Positions 1-12,464 of a DNA stretch of 64,000 nucleotides are shown one piece after another (positions within the stretch are counted from its first letter, which is position 1; every line of letters starts with the position of its first letter). The notes under the pieces were generated by a model that saw only the letters and a list, made by a program, of their open reading frames with translations, was not told the DNA's origin and ran no database searches. Position numbers and translations under genes: made by a program. The DNA comes from Methyloversatilis sp. RAC08 (GTDB lineage: Bacteria; Pseudomonadota; Gammaproteobacteria; Burkholderiales; Rhodocyclaceae), in the NCBI RefSeq assembly GCF_001713355.1, contig NZ_CP016448.1, forward strand, positions 186,001 to 250,000, given 5' to 3'.

Positions 1-1
1 G

Positions 2-163
2 ACGCCCCGCGCCACACGCCCCATTCAGACATCGCCCCGGACACCCGATATAGACCGCGCGCAGGCGCTCGATCGCGCCCTGAAAAAGTTTCCGCACGAA
101 CCGGACCTGATCGTTGAGTTTCTCCACGTACAAACCGCGTCGCCTGTCCCTGCTTGACCGGAG
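2..163 (+). CDS. possible C-terminal end of an upstream gene (partial)
   Basis: A frame is open from the left edge to a TGA at 161-163. Its second half reads like a coding tail (short stretch [17 protein letters not shown]) with mostly G/C third positions. If real it would overlap the start of the GGDEF-EAL gene by about 50 bases, which is unusual. The family is not recognised. A chance open frame is as likely. Confidence 0.22.
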
Positions 164-2714
164 CAAGCCGCTTGCGGTCGCCCTCGTCGCGCTGCTGTCC
201 GGACTGGCGCTGACCGCCTACATCGCAGATGTCGAGGCCGATCAGATGCTGCAGCGCCAGCGCGACGAAGTGGCTGCACAAATCGGCGTAGTACGGGCGC
301 GGCTGGAGAGCGAAATCAATAGCGCTGCCCACCTGTCACTCGGCCTGGTCAGCTACGTGGCAGCCAACCCCACCATCACGGAAGATGCCTTCTACCGGGT
401 CAGCGAACGCATGCTGGCCTACGGACGCCACGTGCGCAGCATCGCTCTGGCACCCGACAACGTGCTGCGCTTCGTCCATCCGCTCGCCGGCAACGAAGCG
501 GCGCTGGGCCTGCGCTATCTGGACCATCCGGCGCAACGCGATGCGGTACTCAAGATGATGGAAAGCCGGCGCTTCGTGCTCGCCGGCCCGCTCGAGCTGG
601 TGCAGGGGGGCGTCGGACTGATCAACCGCTTTCCGATCTATCTGCCTGCAGGAGACGGCAGCCCAGAGAAGTACTGGGGACTGGCGTCCATCGTGCTGCA
701 CTTTGACACCTTGCTCAAGGCGAGCGGTCTGCTCGATGCCGACCAGAACGTCCGCTACGCCCTGCGCGGTCGTGACGGCATGGGCGCGGCCGGCGAGGTC
801 ATCCATGGCGATCCGGACATTTTCAGCCTCGACCCGGTCAAGGTCGACGTCGTGCTGCCGGACAACGCGCGCTGGCAGCTGGCCGCTGTGCCGATCGGCG
901 GCTGGCGCGGCGCGCTGCAGGACACCCGCGTCATCAACATATGGATGGCCGGCAGCCTGGTTTCGCTTGCGATCGCCGGCTTGCTCGGGCTCGGGCAGTT
1001 GCAGATACGGCGCATCCATCTGAGAGACGCCGATCTGTCGCTGGCCGCCAGCGTGATCGAAAGTTCGAACGAAGCCATCGTGGTGACCGACGAAGGCGAT
1101 CGCATCGTGTCGGTCAATCCGGCGTTTTCAAAACTCACCGGCCAGACGCGCGAAGCGGTGCTCGGCAAGCTGGCGTCCGCTGTGGTGTCGACGCCTTACG
1201 ACGCTTCGAGTCACGCGTCTTTCGTGCAACGCATCGACGCCGGTGGCGACTGGTCGGGCGAACTCGATGACCGACGCGCCGATGGCGAAACCTATCCGAA
1301 GCGACTCAGCATCTACCCGGTCGGCGAGCAGGGCGGCGACGTCCATTACGTACACTCCTTCAGCGACATCAGCGAACGCAAGGCCGCAGAACGCAAGATC
1401 CACCATCTGGCTCACCACGACGCGCTGACCGGGCTTCCGAACAGGCTCAGCCTGCAGGGCCGCATGGAACAGGCCATGGCCGAAGCGCGCCGGCATGGCA
1501 CGCTGATCGCCGTGATGATGATAGACATGGACCACTTCAAGGACATCAACGACACGCTCGGTCATCACGTGGGTGACGCGCTGCTGGTCGATGTCGCGCA
1601 GCGGCTGCTCTGCTGCGTGCGCCTGAGCGATGTGGTGGCGCGGCTGGGCGGTGACGAATTCGTCGTACTGGTAACCGACATGGCGTCGACGCTCACGGCT
1701 GCGGCCGTGGCGGAAAAGATCGTGTCGGCGCTGTCGGCGCCCTACCAGGTCGAGGCCTACCGGCTGCATTCGACGCCCAGCGTCGGCATCGGCGTGTTCC
1801 CGAACGACGGCACCTCGGTCGATACCCTGCTGCGCAACGTGGACACCGCGATGTACCACGCGAAGGCTGCGGGCCGGAACAACTACCAGTTCTTCGACCA
1901 GAGCATGTCGGCCAATGCCAGCGAGCGGCTGGCGCTGCAGGGTAGCCTGCACCACGCGATCGAAACCCGTCAGTTCGTGCTGCACTACCAGCCGCAGATC
2001 GAAGTGGCCAGCGGCCGGCTGGTCGGCGTGGAGGCGCTCGTGCGCTGGCAGCACCCGGAGCGCGGACTGGTCCCGCCGAACAGCTTCATACCGATCGCCG
2101 AAGAGAGCGACCTCATCATCAAGCTCGGCGAATGGATCCTGCAGGAAGCCTGCTGGCAGCTGAGCCGCTGGAAGGACCAGGGCCTGAAACTGCGCGTGTC
2201 GGTCAATCTGTCGGCACGCCAGCTGCGCTCGAAGAACCTGCTGCACCTGGTCGAGGACACGCTGATCCGGCACGACCTGCGCCCGGGCGATCTCGAACTG
2301 GAAATCACCGAAAGTGTGGCCATGGACAACCCTGACGCCACCCTTCGCATGCTCGGCCAGTTGCGCGAGCTGGGCGTCGAACTGGCGATCGACGATTTCG
2401 GAACCGGCTATTCATCGTTGAGCCATCTGAAACTGATGCCGCTGCAGCGACTGAAGATCGACCGCTCGTTCGTGAAGGACATCGAAAGCGATCCGGACGA
2501 CGCGGCCATCTGCGCAGCGACGATCAGCCTGGCGCAGAATCTCGGCCTCAGCGTGGTCGCGGAAGGCGTTGAAACGGACGCCCAGCTCGCCTTCCTCGGC
2601 AATCTGGGCTGCGAATGCGTGCAGGGCTACCTGTTCAGCAAGCCGCTGCCAGCAGCCGAATTCGAGGTCTGGGCCGCGCAGCGCGCAGCCGCTCAGTCGT
2701 CGCTGGCGTCCTGA
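114..2714 (+). CDS. CHASE-PAS-GGDEF-EAL cyclic-di-GMP turnover protein
   Basis: A membrane protein of 866 residues predicted to make and/or degrade cyclic di-GMP in response to an extracytoplasmic signal. A first membrane segment lies near residues 22-39, followed by a CHASE-type periplasmic sensor domain to about 270, a second membrane segment near 277-296 and a PAS domain near 310-430. The GGDEF domain has an intact GGDEF motif at about 512-516, and an RLSD inhibitory I-site five residues before it. The EAL domain has an intact EAL near 640, plus DDFGTGYSS and the EGVET and QGYLFSKP motifs, so both activities may be live. The start is TTG at 114: an in-frame TGA at 108 excludes anything further upstream, and no other ATG, GTG or TTG occurs before the first membrane segment. 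No clear ribosome binding site is visible. Domain calls are firm; which activity dominates is unknown. Confidence 0.9.
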   Translation: MSFSTYKPRRLSLLDRSKPLAVALVALLSGLALTAYIADVEADQMLQRQRDEVAAQIGVVRARLESEINSAAHLSLGLVSYVAANPTITEDAFYRVSERMLAYGRHVRSIALAPDNVLRFVHPLAGNEAALGLRYLDHPAQRDAVLKMMESRRFVLAGPLELVQGGVGLINRFPIYLPAGDGSPEKYWGLASIVLHFDTLLKASGLLDADQNVRYALRGRDGMGAAGEVIHGDPDIFSLDPVKVDVVLPDNARWQLAAVPIGGWRGALQDTRVINIWMAGSLVSLAIAGLLGLGQLQIRRIHLRDADLSLAASVIESSNEAIVVTDEGDRIVSVNPAFSKLTGQTREAVLGKLASAVVSTPYDASSHASFVQRIDAGGDWSGELDDRRADGETYPKRLSIYPVGEQGGDVHYVHSFSDISERKAAERKIHHLAHHDALTGLPNRLSLQGRMEQAMAEARRHGTLIAVMMIDMDHFKDINDTLGHHVGDALLVDVAQRLLCCVRLSDVVARLGGDEFVVLVTDMASTLTAAAVAEKIVSALSAPYQVEAYRLHSTPSVGIGVFPNDGTSVDTLLRNVDTAMYHAKAAGRNNYQFFDQSMSANASERLALQGSLHHAIETRQFVLHYQPQIEVASGRLVGVEALVRWQHPERGLVPPNSFIPIAEESDLIIKLGEWILQEACWQLSRWKDQGLKLRVSVNLSARQLRSKNLLHLVEDTLIRHDLRPGDLELEITESVAMDNPDATLRMLGQLRELGVELAIDDFGTGYSSLSHLKLMPLQRLKIDRSFVKDIESDPDDAAICAATISLAQNLGLSVVAEGVETDAQLAFLGNLGCECVQGYLFSKPLPAAEFEVWAAQRAAAQSSLAS

Positions 2715-3223
2715 TCGGGAAACAGCACGGCGGTAAAGCCGAACCGGCTGAAGTCATGTACCCGCATCGGGTACAGCACGCCATCGAGATGGTCGCACTC
2801 GTGCTGCACCACCCGGGCGTGAAAGCCATCGACCTCGCGCTCGATCAAGGTGCCCTGCGGATCGAAGCCGCTGTAGCGCAGCCTGGCATGACGCGCGACG
2901 ACGCCGCGCAGGCCGGGCACCGACAGGCAGCCTTCCCAGCCCTCTTCCATATCCTTGCCGAGCGGCGTCAGCTCCGGATTGACCAGCACGGTGAATGGCA
3001 CGACCGGTGCCTCCGGATAGCGCACCGACGGCGAGCCGCCGAACACGACGACGCGCAGGTCGACACCGATCTGCGGCGCCGCAAGCCCGGCGCCGTCGGC
3101 CGCTTCCATGGTGTCGATCAGGTCCTGCACCAACGCATCGAGTTCCGGGCAGTTGAAGCGGCTGACCGGCTGCGCTACGCGCAGCAGGCGCGGATCACCC
3201 ATGCGCAGGATGTCGCGGATCAT
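2693..3223 (-). CDS. def: peptide deformylase
   Basis: Removes the formyl group from the N-terminal methionine of new proteins in the cytoplasm. All three family motifs are present: GAGLAAPQ at residues 44-51, EGCLS at 97-101 (the cysteine is a metal ligand) and HECDH at 141-145 (two histidine ligands and the catalytic glutamate). The 176-residue length is normal. The start at 3223 is preferred over an in-frame ATG seven codons upstream because it forms an ATGA overlap with the preceding phosphorylase stop and has a GGGGAG sequence five bases before it. It is probably translationally coupled to that gene. This may be a second deformylase, since the usual partner fmt is not next to it. The 3' end overlaps the end of the convergent GGDEF-EAL gene by 22 bases. 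Confidence 0.93.
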   Translation of the reverse strand: MIRDILRMGDPRLLRVAQPVSRFNCPELDALVQDLIDTMEAADGAGLAAPQIGVDLRVVVFGGSPSVRYPEAPVVPFTVLVNPELTPLGKDMEEGWEGCLSVPGLRGVVARHARLRYSGFDPQGTLIEREVDGFHARVVQHECDHLDGVLYPMRVHDFSRFGFTAVLFPDQDASDD

Positions 3224-3969
3224 GCGCACTCCCCGTTCGCGCACAGGGCTTCCAGCAGGCGGCGAACGCGCGTCATCGCCTCCTGCAGCATGTCCTCGAT
3301 GGCCGACATTTCAATGCCGTGCAGCGAATCGCCGCGACCCGCTGCGTGATTCACCACGACATTGATCGCCGCGTAGGCCAGACCGGCCTCACGCGCCAGC
3401 GCCGCTTCGGGCATGCCGGTCATGCCGACGACGTGCGCACCGTCGCCCTCCAGCCGGTTGATTTCCGCCGCTGTCTCCAGCCGCGGCCCCTGGGTTGCGG
3501 CATAGACGGCACCATCGACGACCTGCTCGCCGGCCCGCGCGGCGGCGTCGAGCAGCGCCTGGCGCAGGGCGGCGTCGTACGGCTCGGTGAAATCGATGTG
3601 CTTCACCTGGCCATCGTGGCCATCGAAGAAGGTGCTGTGACGGCCCCAGGTGTAGTCGATGATCTGGTCCGGCACGACCAGCGTGCCCGGCCCGAGGTCC
3701 TCACGTATGCCGCCGACCGAGGCGACCGACACGATGCGTGTCACGCCGACGCTGCGCAGCGCCGAAATGTTGGCGCGGTAATTCACGCGGTGCGGCGCAA
3801 TGGTGTGACCGTAGCCGTGGCGTGCAATGAACACCAGATCGCGCCCGGCCAGCCGGCCGAAGGTCAGCGGGCCGGAGGGCTCGCCATAGGGCGTACGCAC
3901 CACTTCGCGACGGGTGACATCAAGATTGGCCAGCTGCGTCAGACCGCTGCCGCCGATGATCGCCAGCAT
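3220..3969 (-). CDS. S-methyl-5'-thioadenosine / S-methyl-5'-thioinosine phosphorylase
   Basis: A purine nucleoside phosphorylase of the MTAP family, 249 residues. It cleaves methylthioadenosine (a by-product of polyamine synthesis) or its deaminated form methylthioinosine with phosphate. This releases the base and methylthioribose-1-phosphate for methionine salvage. Family features are the N-terminal IIGGSGL phosphate loop, [18 protein letters not shown], and [20 protein letters not shown]. Many proteobacterial members prefer methylthioinosine, so the base specificity is left open. It overlaps def by ATGA. A hypoxanthine phosphoribosyltransferase is encoded about 4 kb away and could recycle hypoxanthine released from methylthioinosine; that link is inference. 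Confidence 0.88.
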   Translation of the reverse strand: MLAIIGGSGLTQLANLDVTRREVVRTPYGEPSGPLTFGRLAGRDLVFIARHGYGHTIAPHRVNYRANISALRSVGVTRIVSVASVGGIREDLGPGTLVVPDQIIDYTWGRHSTFFDGHDGQVKHIDFTEPYDAALRQALLDAAARAGEQVVDGAVYAATQGPRLETAAEINRLEGDGAHVVGMTGMPEAALAREAGLAYAAINVVVNHAAGRGDSLHGIEMSAIEDMLQEAMTRVRRLLEALCANGECA

Positions 3970-4011
3970 GAATGCACTCCTTTGTCCCGGGTCACGCAGT
4001 CTATCAGGCGG

Positions 4012-4035
4012 AAAAAGGCCCGGCTTTCACCGGGC
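4012..4035 (-). terminator. rho-independent terminator of the PEP-CTERM-like gene
   Basis: Read leftward, a GCCCGG stem with loop TGAAAG and arm CCGGGC is followed by CC and a run of five T. It lies just past the stop codon of the exported-protein gene and before the divergently placed phosphorylase start. Confidence 0.7.
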
Positions 4036-4056
4036 GAGTGAGTGCGGCAAGACGCC

Positions 4057-4833
4057 TTACGCGAGTGCGGTCTGACGACGGCGGACAAGCATCCCACCGA
4101 GCAGCAGCAGACCGGCGATGAACATCACGCTGCTGTCTGCCTCGGGTACAGGCGCATAGATATAGGCGGCTGATGTGGCGCTGAGGACGAACGATTTCTC
4201 GTCATCGCTCGCGTTGGCGACCGCAAGCACCAGCCGGCCCTGCCGGACACCGTTGTCGGCCGGAATCGAGCTGCCGGCCTGCACCAGCGCCTGGAAGCTT
4301 TCGCCATTGGCAAAGCCGAACAGCGATGCATAGGTGTTCACGAATGAGGTCATCGGATTGAGCCCGGTCGTGTCGACCGCAAGCCGATAGTCGACCGAGA
4401 ACAGCACCAGGGTCTGCGCGCCGAGCATGAAGTCGATCGTCCGCTGGGTTTCGGCGCCGGCAGCAGTCGTGCCATCGACGCCCGCCCACAGCAACTCCTG
4501 CGGATTGACGTCGAAACTGCCGGCTTTCGCCGGCACCTCGGCACCGGCGATCGTGGCCGTCGCCCCGGTCAATGATGCCGACAGGTCGCTCGTCCAGTCA
4601 TCGCTGTCCAACGCGAACTGTTGTGCGCCATTGAACAGATTGACATGGGCACCACTCCAGAAATCGCTGCCGGGCATAAAGACCGGCACGACGTCGGCCA
4701 GCGCAATCACGCGCGTGTCGAAGCTGAACCATTCCAGCGTCGCGCTTGCCGATGCGGCGTGCGCCGTTCCCGCCGACGCCAACCCGAGAGCGATCACTGC
4801 CGTTGCGCATGTCCTTTTGAGCCTGAAACTCAT
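4057..4833 (-). CDS. PEP-CTERM-like exported protein of unknown function
   Basis: A secreted 258-residue protein of unknown role. The first 26 residues are a signal peptide ending AHA. The last 30 residues have the layout of a PEP-CTERM sorting signal: VPEADSS, a hydrophobic stretch (FIAGLLLLGGMLV), then RRR. The motif is PEA rather than PEP, a variant seen in exosortase substrates. Such proteins are cut by exosortase at the inner membrane and usually go to the cell surface or an exopolysaccharide matrix. The central part is rich in Ala, Ser, Thr and Val with no cysteines and no recognised domain. No exosortase gene is in this window. The gene stands alone with its own terminator. Confidence 0.8.
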   Translation of the reverse strand: MSFRLKRTCATAVIALGLASAGTAHAASASATLEWFSFDTRVIALADVVPVFMPGSDFWSGAHVNLFNGAQQFALDSDDWTSDLSASLTGATATIAGAEVPAKAGSFDVNPQELLWAGVDGTTAAGAETQRTIDFMLGAQTLVLFSVDYRLAVDTTGLNPMTSFVNTYASLFGFANGESFQALVQAGSSIPADNGVRQGRLVLAVANASDDEKSFVLSATSAAYIYAPVPEADSSVMFIAGLLLLGGMLVRRRQTALA

Positions 4834-5290
4834 TGCCTACCCTTTCAACCAGAAATGCAGGCCGCGCGGACGCGCGCGCCTGTTGCGGCGACGACTTCAC
4901 CTCGGCGAGGACGCACGCTGACGCTGCTGCAGCGCAGAAAGGGAAGCGTGCTATGCAGATTCACACGGCCATCCGTAGGTAGGGTGCTCACCTCCGGCGC
5001 CCTTCCCGCCTGCGCGACGTCGCTGCGTGTGCCAACGCGCACACACCAATCGTGAAGCGGACAAGCAGGCAGCAATAAGCGTGCCCCCGACACGGCGAGG
5101 CGCACTGCGGGCAGATGACTCCCACCTGGCCATCCAGATGTAATGAAATCCGACAGCTGCGAGGCCCGTGAATGTCGCACCTGCAGGTCGGACAGGGAAA
5201 GGACGCCCGGTCAGACACGGTGGGACACCGGAAAAGGCTTGTGTGCTGTGCTATACTTGCGTGTTTTTCTTATTGCGCTGCACCATTCCT
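4834..5290. other. intergenic region between divergent exported-protein and typA genes
   Basis: About 460 bases without a convincing gene. Short cysteine-rich frames on the minus strand here have no family resemblance and no binding site for ribosomes. Apart from the candidate typA promoter near 5250, no repeat, RNA or regulatory structure was recognised. Confidence 0.5.
5249..5257 (+). promoter_or_regulatory. candidate extended -10 promoter for typA
   Basis: TGCTATACT is an extended -10 element (TGn plus TATACT). It lies about 34 bases before the typA ATG, which would give a short leader. No good -35 box is visible, as is common for extended -10 promoters. Confidence 0.45.
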
Positions 5291-7105
5291 ATGTCCCGCT
5301 CCATACGCAACATCGCCATCATCGCGCACGTCGATCATGGCAAGACCACGCTGGTCGACCAGCTGCTGCGCCAGTCCGGCACCTTCGCATCGCACCAGCA
5401 GGTTTCGGAGCGGGTGATGGATTCAAACGATCTCGAAAAGGAACGTGGCATCACGATCCTGTCGAAGAATTGCGCGATCGAGTTCGAAGGCACCCACATC
5501 AATATCGTTGACACCCCGGGCCACGCCGATTTCGGCGGCGAGGTCGAGCGTGTGCTGTCGATGGTCGATGGCGTGCTGCTGCTGGTCGATGCCGTCGAAG
5601 GCCCGATGCCGCAGACGCGCTTCGTGACCCGCAAGGCGCTCGCGCTCGGTCTCAAGCCCATCGTCGTGGTGAACAAGATCGACCGCCCGGGCGCCCGCCC
5701 GGACTGGGTGATCAACCACACCTTCGACCTGTTCGACAAACTGGGCGCAACCGAAGAGCAGCTCGACTTTCCGGTCGTGTTCGCGTCGGCGCTGAATGGC
5801 TTTGCGATGCTCGATTCGAGCACGCCGGGCACCAATATGCGTCCGCTGTTCCAGGCCATCCTCGACAACGTGCCGCAGCCGGAAGTCAATGAAGACGGCC
5901 CGCTGCAGCTGCAGGTCTGTTCGCTCGACTACTCGACCTACATCGGCCAGCTCGGCATCGGCCGCATCACGCGCGGCCGCATCAAGCCGAACCAGGAAGT
6001 CGCCGTGTATTACGGCGACGAGCTGCGCGGCAAGGCCAAGGTCGGCCAGGTGCTGACCTTCAAGGGTCTGGAGCGCACGCAGGCCGAATCGGCCAGCGCC
6101 GGCGACATCGTGCTGGTATCGGGCATCGACCAGGTGAATATCGGCGTCACGATCTGCGACCCGGAATCGCCGGCCCCGCTGAAGCCGATCGCGGTCGACG
6201 AGCCGACGCTGACGATGAATTTCATGGTGAACGCGTCGCCGCAGGCCGGTCGTGAAGGCAAGTACGTCACCAGCCGCCAGATCCGCGAGCGGCTGGAAAA
6301 GGAACTGCTGAAGAACGTCGCGCTGCGTGTTGAATACACCGAGGATTCGGACGTATTCCTCGTGTCGGGTCGCGGCGAACTGCATCTGACCATCCTGCTG
6401 GAAACGATGCGCCGCGAAGGCTACGAACTGGCAGTGGGTCGCCCGCGCGTGGTGTTCAAGGAGATCGACGGCGTCAAGAGCGAGCCGTACGAACTGCTGA
6501 CCGTCGACGTCGAAGAAACGCACCAGGGCGGTGTGATGGAAGAACTGGGTCGGCGCCGCGGCGAACTGCAGGACATGCAGCCGGACGGCAAGGGCCGGGT
6601 GCGCATCGAGTACCGCATTCCGGCGCGCGGCCTGATCGGCTTCCAGGGCGAATTCCTGAACCTGACCCGCGGCACCGGTGTGGCCAGCCACGTGTTCGAC
6701 GACTACGGCCCGGTCGCCGGCGCCATGTCGGAGCGGCGTAACGGTGTGCTGATTTCGCAGAACGACGGCGAAGCCGTGGCGTACGCGCTGTGGAACCTGC
6801 AGGACCGCGGCCGCATGTTCGTCAGTCCCGGCGACGTGCTGTATGAAGGCATGATCATCGGCATCCATTCGCGCGACAACGACCTGGTGGTGAACCCGAT
6901 CAAGGGCAAGCAGCTGACCAACGTGCGCGCATCGGGTACCGACGAAGCCGTGCGCCTGGTACCGCCGATCTCGCTGACGCTGGAATCAGCGATCGAATTC
7001 ATCGCCGACGACGAACTGGTCGAAATCACGCCGAAGAACATCCGCCTGCGCAAGCGCCACCTGAAGGAACACGAGCGCAAGCGCGCCTCGCGCGACGACG
7101 CCTGA
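5291..7105 (+). CDS. typA: ribosome-associated translational GTPase TypA/BipA
   Basis: A translation-factor GTPase that binds the ribosome in EF-G fashion and assists 50S assembly and growth under stress such as cold. It has 604 residues, close to the usual 607. GTPase motifs are AHVDHGKT (residues 12-19), DTPGH (74-78) and NKID (128-131), followed by EF-G-like domains II, III and V and the BipA-specific C-terminal domain. The start at ATG 5291 is set by homology ([11 protein letters not shown]). The frame stays open for a further 41 codons upstream, but that extension covers the promoter and has no family match. A strong terminator follows. It is a single-gene unit. Confidence 0.95.
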   Translation: MSRSIRNIAIIAHVDHGKTTLVDQLLRQSGTFASHQQVSERVMDSNDLEKERGITILSKNCAIEFEGTHINIVDTPGHADFGGEVERVLSMVDGVLLLVDAVEGPMPQTRFVTRKALALGLKPIVVVNKIDRPGARPDWVINHTFDLFDKLGATEEQLDFPVVFASALNGFAMLDSSTPGTNMRPLFQAILDNVPQPEVNEDGPLQLQVCSLDYSTYIGQLGIGRITRGRIKPNQEVAVYYGDELRGKAKVGQVLTFKGLERTQAESASAGDIVLVSGIDQVNIGVTICDPESPAPLKPIAVDEPTLTMNFMVNASPQAGREGKYVTSRQIRERLEKELLKNVALRVEYTEDSDVFLVSGRGELHLTILLETMRREGYELAVGRPRVVFKEIDGVKSEPYELLTVDVEETHQGGVMEELGRRRGELQDMQPDGKGRVRIEYRIPARGLIGFQGEFLNLTRGTGVASHVFDDYGPVAGAMSERRNGVLISQNDGEAVAYALWNLQDRGRMFVSPGDVLYEGMIIGIHSRDNDLVVNPIKGKQLTNVRASGTDEAVRLVPPISLTLESAIEFIADDELVEITPKNIRLRKRHLKEHERKRASRDDA

Positions 7106-7130
7106 TATTTCAAGGCATGCAATGAAAAAA

Positions 7131-7155
7131 GGAGCGCTCAGGCGCTCCTTTTTTT
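7131..7155. terminator. bidirectional rho-independent terminator between typA and the exonuclease gene
   Basis: A perfect 7-bp stem, GGAGCGC with loop TCAG and GCGCTCC, is followed by seven T on the plus strand and preceded by six A. It can therefore end transcription from typA and from the convergent exonuclease operon. Confidence 0.9.
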
Positions 7156-7181
7156 GTCCATCGCGCACCCGGCGGGCGCGG

Positions 7182-7700
7182 TCACTGCGGGCCGCTGCAC
7201 ACCGGTTTCGGTTCGGCACACAGACGCGCGTACGCCGCCTGCAGCACCCGCGCATCATTGCTGGCACGGTGCCGCGTGGTACGCAGTTCGTCGCTGACTT
7301 CCTTCTTCACCTCGTGCCAGCGCGCCGCCTGTGACTCGCTCAGCAGTTCGCGCAGGCTGCGCAGGTGAAAGCGCGGCACCCTGCCCGCTTCATCGTACAG
7401 GCGCGAAATCCACGCGTAGTCATTGCCCCAGGCGTCGCTGAACACATCCTTGCCACGCAGCGCCTCGTCGAGACGGCAGACGACATCTTCTATCGGCAGA
7501 CCGTGCTGCATGAGCACTTCGCGCGTGATGTGATGAACCGCCTCGGCGCTCTGGTCCCAGTGCCGCCAGTCGGCCGGCGGGCGAACCAGGCAGCAGATCG
7601 TGCGGCCATCCGGCAGGATGCAGCCGACCTCGATCGGGTAGCTGCCGGCGCCGAAGCCGGACGCTTCGACGTCAAGAAACACCGGCAGCGCTTCGGCCAT
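7182..7700 (-). CDS. DEDD-type 3'-5' exonuclease-like protein
   Basis: A 172-residue member of the DnaQ/RNase T-like exonuclease fold. It opens with FLDVEASGF, giving the first acidic pair at D10 and E12. A middle acidic residue (D89 or D94) follows, and H144 with D149 (HRASND) supplies the last motif, so a DEDDh active site looks complete. Substrate is unknown; it could be a short oligonucleotide, RNA end or nucleotide tail. It is the last gene of the leftward smc-zipA-ligA-galU-hpt run, three bases after hpt, and ends at the shared terminator. The context does not settle its function. Confidence 0.75.
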   Translation of the reverse strand: MAEALPVFLDVEASGFGAGSYPIEVGCILPDGRTICCLVRPPADWRHWDQSAEAVHHITREVLMQHGLPIEDVVCRLDEALRGKDVFSDAWGNDYAWISRLYDEAGRVPRFHLRSLRELLSESQAARWHEVKKEVSDELRTTRHRASNDARVLQAAYARLCAEPKPVCSGPQ

Positions 7701-7703
7701 CGC

Positions 7704-8249
7704 CTACTCCCTGAGTGCGTAAATGGCCGGGAGGTTGCGCCAGGCACCGCGCACGTCCATGCCGTATCCGAAAACATAGCGATCCGGCAGTTCGAGTCCG
7801 GTGAAGTCGGCCTTGATCGGCTTGGACCGCCCGATCATTTTGTCGGAAAACACGGCGGTCAGGCAGCGTTGCGCTCCGGCGTCGAGCAGGTGGCGGCGTA
7901 TCGCGGCCAGCGTGATGCCCTCGTCGAGGATGTCGTCCAGAACCAGCACGGTGCGTCCGGCGACCGGGATGCGCGGTTCGCTGATCCAGCGCAGCGCGCC
8001 GCCCTGCGTGGCATCGCCATAGCGCGTGACATGCACATAATCGAAATCGAGCGGAAAGGCGAGTTGCGGCAGCAGGTTGCCGGCGAACACCACGGCGCCG
8101 CCCATGACCGACAGCACAAGCGGATAGCTGTCGCCCAGTGCTGCCGTGATTTCACCCGCCAGACGGGCGACTGCGGCGTCGACCTGCGTCGCGTCGCAGA
8201 TCAGCTCGGCGCCGTCGAGCAGCGCCTGGGCATCGGCGAGACGGCTCAC
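7704..8249 (-). CDS. hpt: hypoxanthine-guanine phosphoribosyltransferase
   Basis: Purine salvage enzyme that joins hypoxanthine or guanine to PRPP to give IMP or GMP, 181 residues. The PRPP-binding signature [13 protein letters not shown] lies in the middle, and [14 protein letters not shown] is the family's substrate loop region. The start codon is GTG at 8249, overlapping the galU stop in GTGA, so translation is probably coupled. It is named hpt for its phosphoribosyltransferase family; the exact base preference is not visible. Confidence 0.88.
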   Translation of the reverse strand: MSRLADAQALLDGAELICDATQVDAAVARLAGEITAALGDSYPLVLSVMGGAVVFAGNLLPQLAFPLDFDYVHVTRYGDATQGGALRWISEPRIPVAGRTVLVLDDILDEGITLAAIRRHLLDAGAQRCLTAVFSDKMIGRSKPIKADFTGLELPDRYVFGYGMDVRGAWRNLPAIYALRE

Positions 8250-9130
8250 GCAGCGTCGGCGGCTGCAGCGTGCTGCGCGTCCAGCCAGGCCGAGAACGCG
8301 GCGCCGACTTCCGGATGCTTGCGCGCCAGTTCGACCGTGGCCTGCAGATAACCGAGCTTGGAGCCGCAGTCGTAACGCTTCCCCTTGAACGGATAGGCCA
8401 GCACGGCTTCCTCGCCCAGCAGCGCGGCGATCGCGTCGGTCAGCTGCAGTTCGCCGCCGGCACCCGGCGTCAGGGCGCGCAGGTGATCAAAAATGCTCGG
8501 CGTCAGGATGTAGCGACCCACCACGGCCAGTGTCGACGGGGCGACTTCCGGCTGCGGCTTCTCGACGATGCCGGTCACGCCATACAGCCCGCCGACGTCG
8601 GCATCCGTGCTGACGATGCCGTAGCTCGCGGTCTGGCTGCGCGGCACCTGCTGCACGCCAAGGATGGAGCGGCCGAAGCGATCGAAAATGTCGGTCATCT
8701 GCTTCAGGATCGGCGGCTCGCCATCGATCAGATCGTCGGCAAGCAGCACTGCGAAGGGCTCGTCATTGACCACCGGTGCGGCGCACAGCACGGCATGGCC
8801 CAGACCAAGCGGTTCCGACTGGCGGATGTAGATGCAATTGACGTGCTTGGGCACCGTGTTGCACAGCGCCAGCAATGCGGTCTTCTGCTTCATTTCGAGC
8901 TCGTGTTCCAGCTCGTAGGCCTTGTCGAAGTGGTCGGCGATCGAACGCTTGGTGCGGCCGGTGATGAAGATCAGGTCGGTACACCCGGCGGCCACCGCCT
9001 CTTCCACCGCGTACTGGATCAGCGGCTTGTCGACCACCGGCAGCATTTCCTTCGGATTCGCCTTGGTTGCAGGCAGGAAACGGCTGCCGAGGCCTGCCAC
9101 CGGAAATACCGCTTTGCGTACTGATTTCAT
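8246..9130 (-). CDS. galU: UTP-glucose-1-phosphate uridylyltransferase
   Basis: Makes UDP-glucose from UTP and glucose-1-phosphate. The product feeds surface polysaccharide and, in this window, the Ugd enzyme near 37 kb. It has 294 residues, normal for bacterial GalU. The nucleotide-binding signature [19 protein letters not shown] is at the N-terminus, with [14 protein letters not shown] and the [13 protein letters not shown] region following. It starts four bases after ligA and overlaps hpt at its end. Confidence 0.94.
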   Translation of the reverse strand: MKSVRKAVFPVAGLGSRFLPATKANPKEMLPVVDKPLIQYAVEEAVAAGCTDLIFITGRTKRSIADHFDKAYELEHELEMKQKTALLALCNTVPKHVNCIYIRQSEPLGLGHAVLCAAPVVNDEPFAVLLADDLIDGEPPILKQMTDIFDRFGRSILGVQQVPRSQTASYGIVSTDADVGGLYGVTGIVEKPQPEVAPSTLAVVGRYILTPSIFDHLRALTPGAGGELQLTDAIAALLGEEAVLAYPFKGKRYDCGSKLGYLQATVELARKHPEVGAAFSAWLDAQHAAAADAA

Positions 9131-9134
9131 CTAC

Positions 9135-12439
<3,305 letters not shown>

Positions 12440-12464
12440 TGTTGACCTTCCTCTTTATGTTTTT

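Noticed and set aside
4988-5218. Cysteine-rich small minus-strand frame
   Set aside because: It has scattered CxxC pairs but overlaps a promoter region, lacks a binding site for ribosomes and has no family likeness.
5168-5290. 41-codon N-terminal extension of TypA
   Set aside because: It includes the candidate -10 element and is not found in the family.
5423-6868. 481-codon open frame on the minus strand
   Set aside because: It is antisense to typA and has no recognisable domain.
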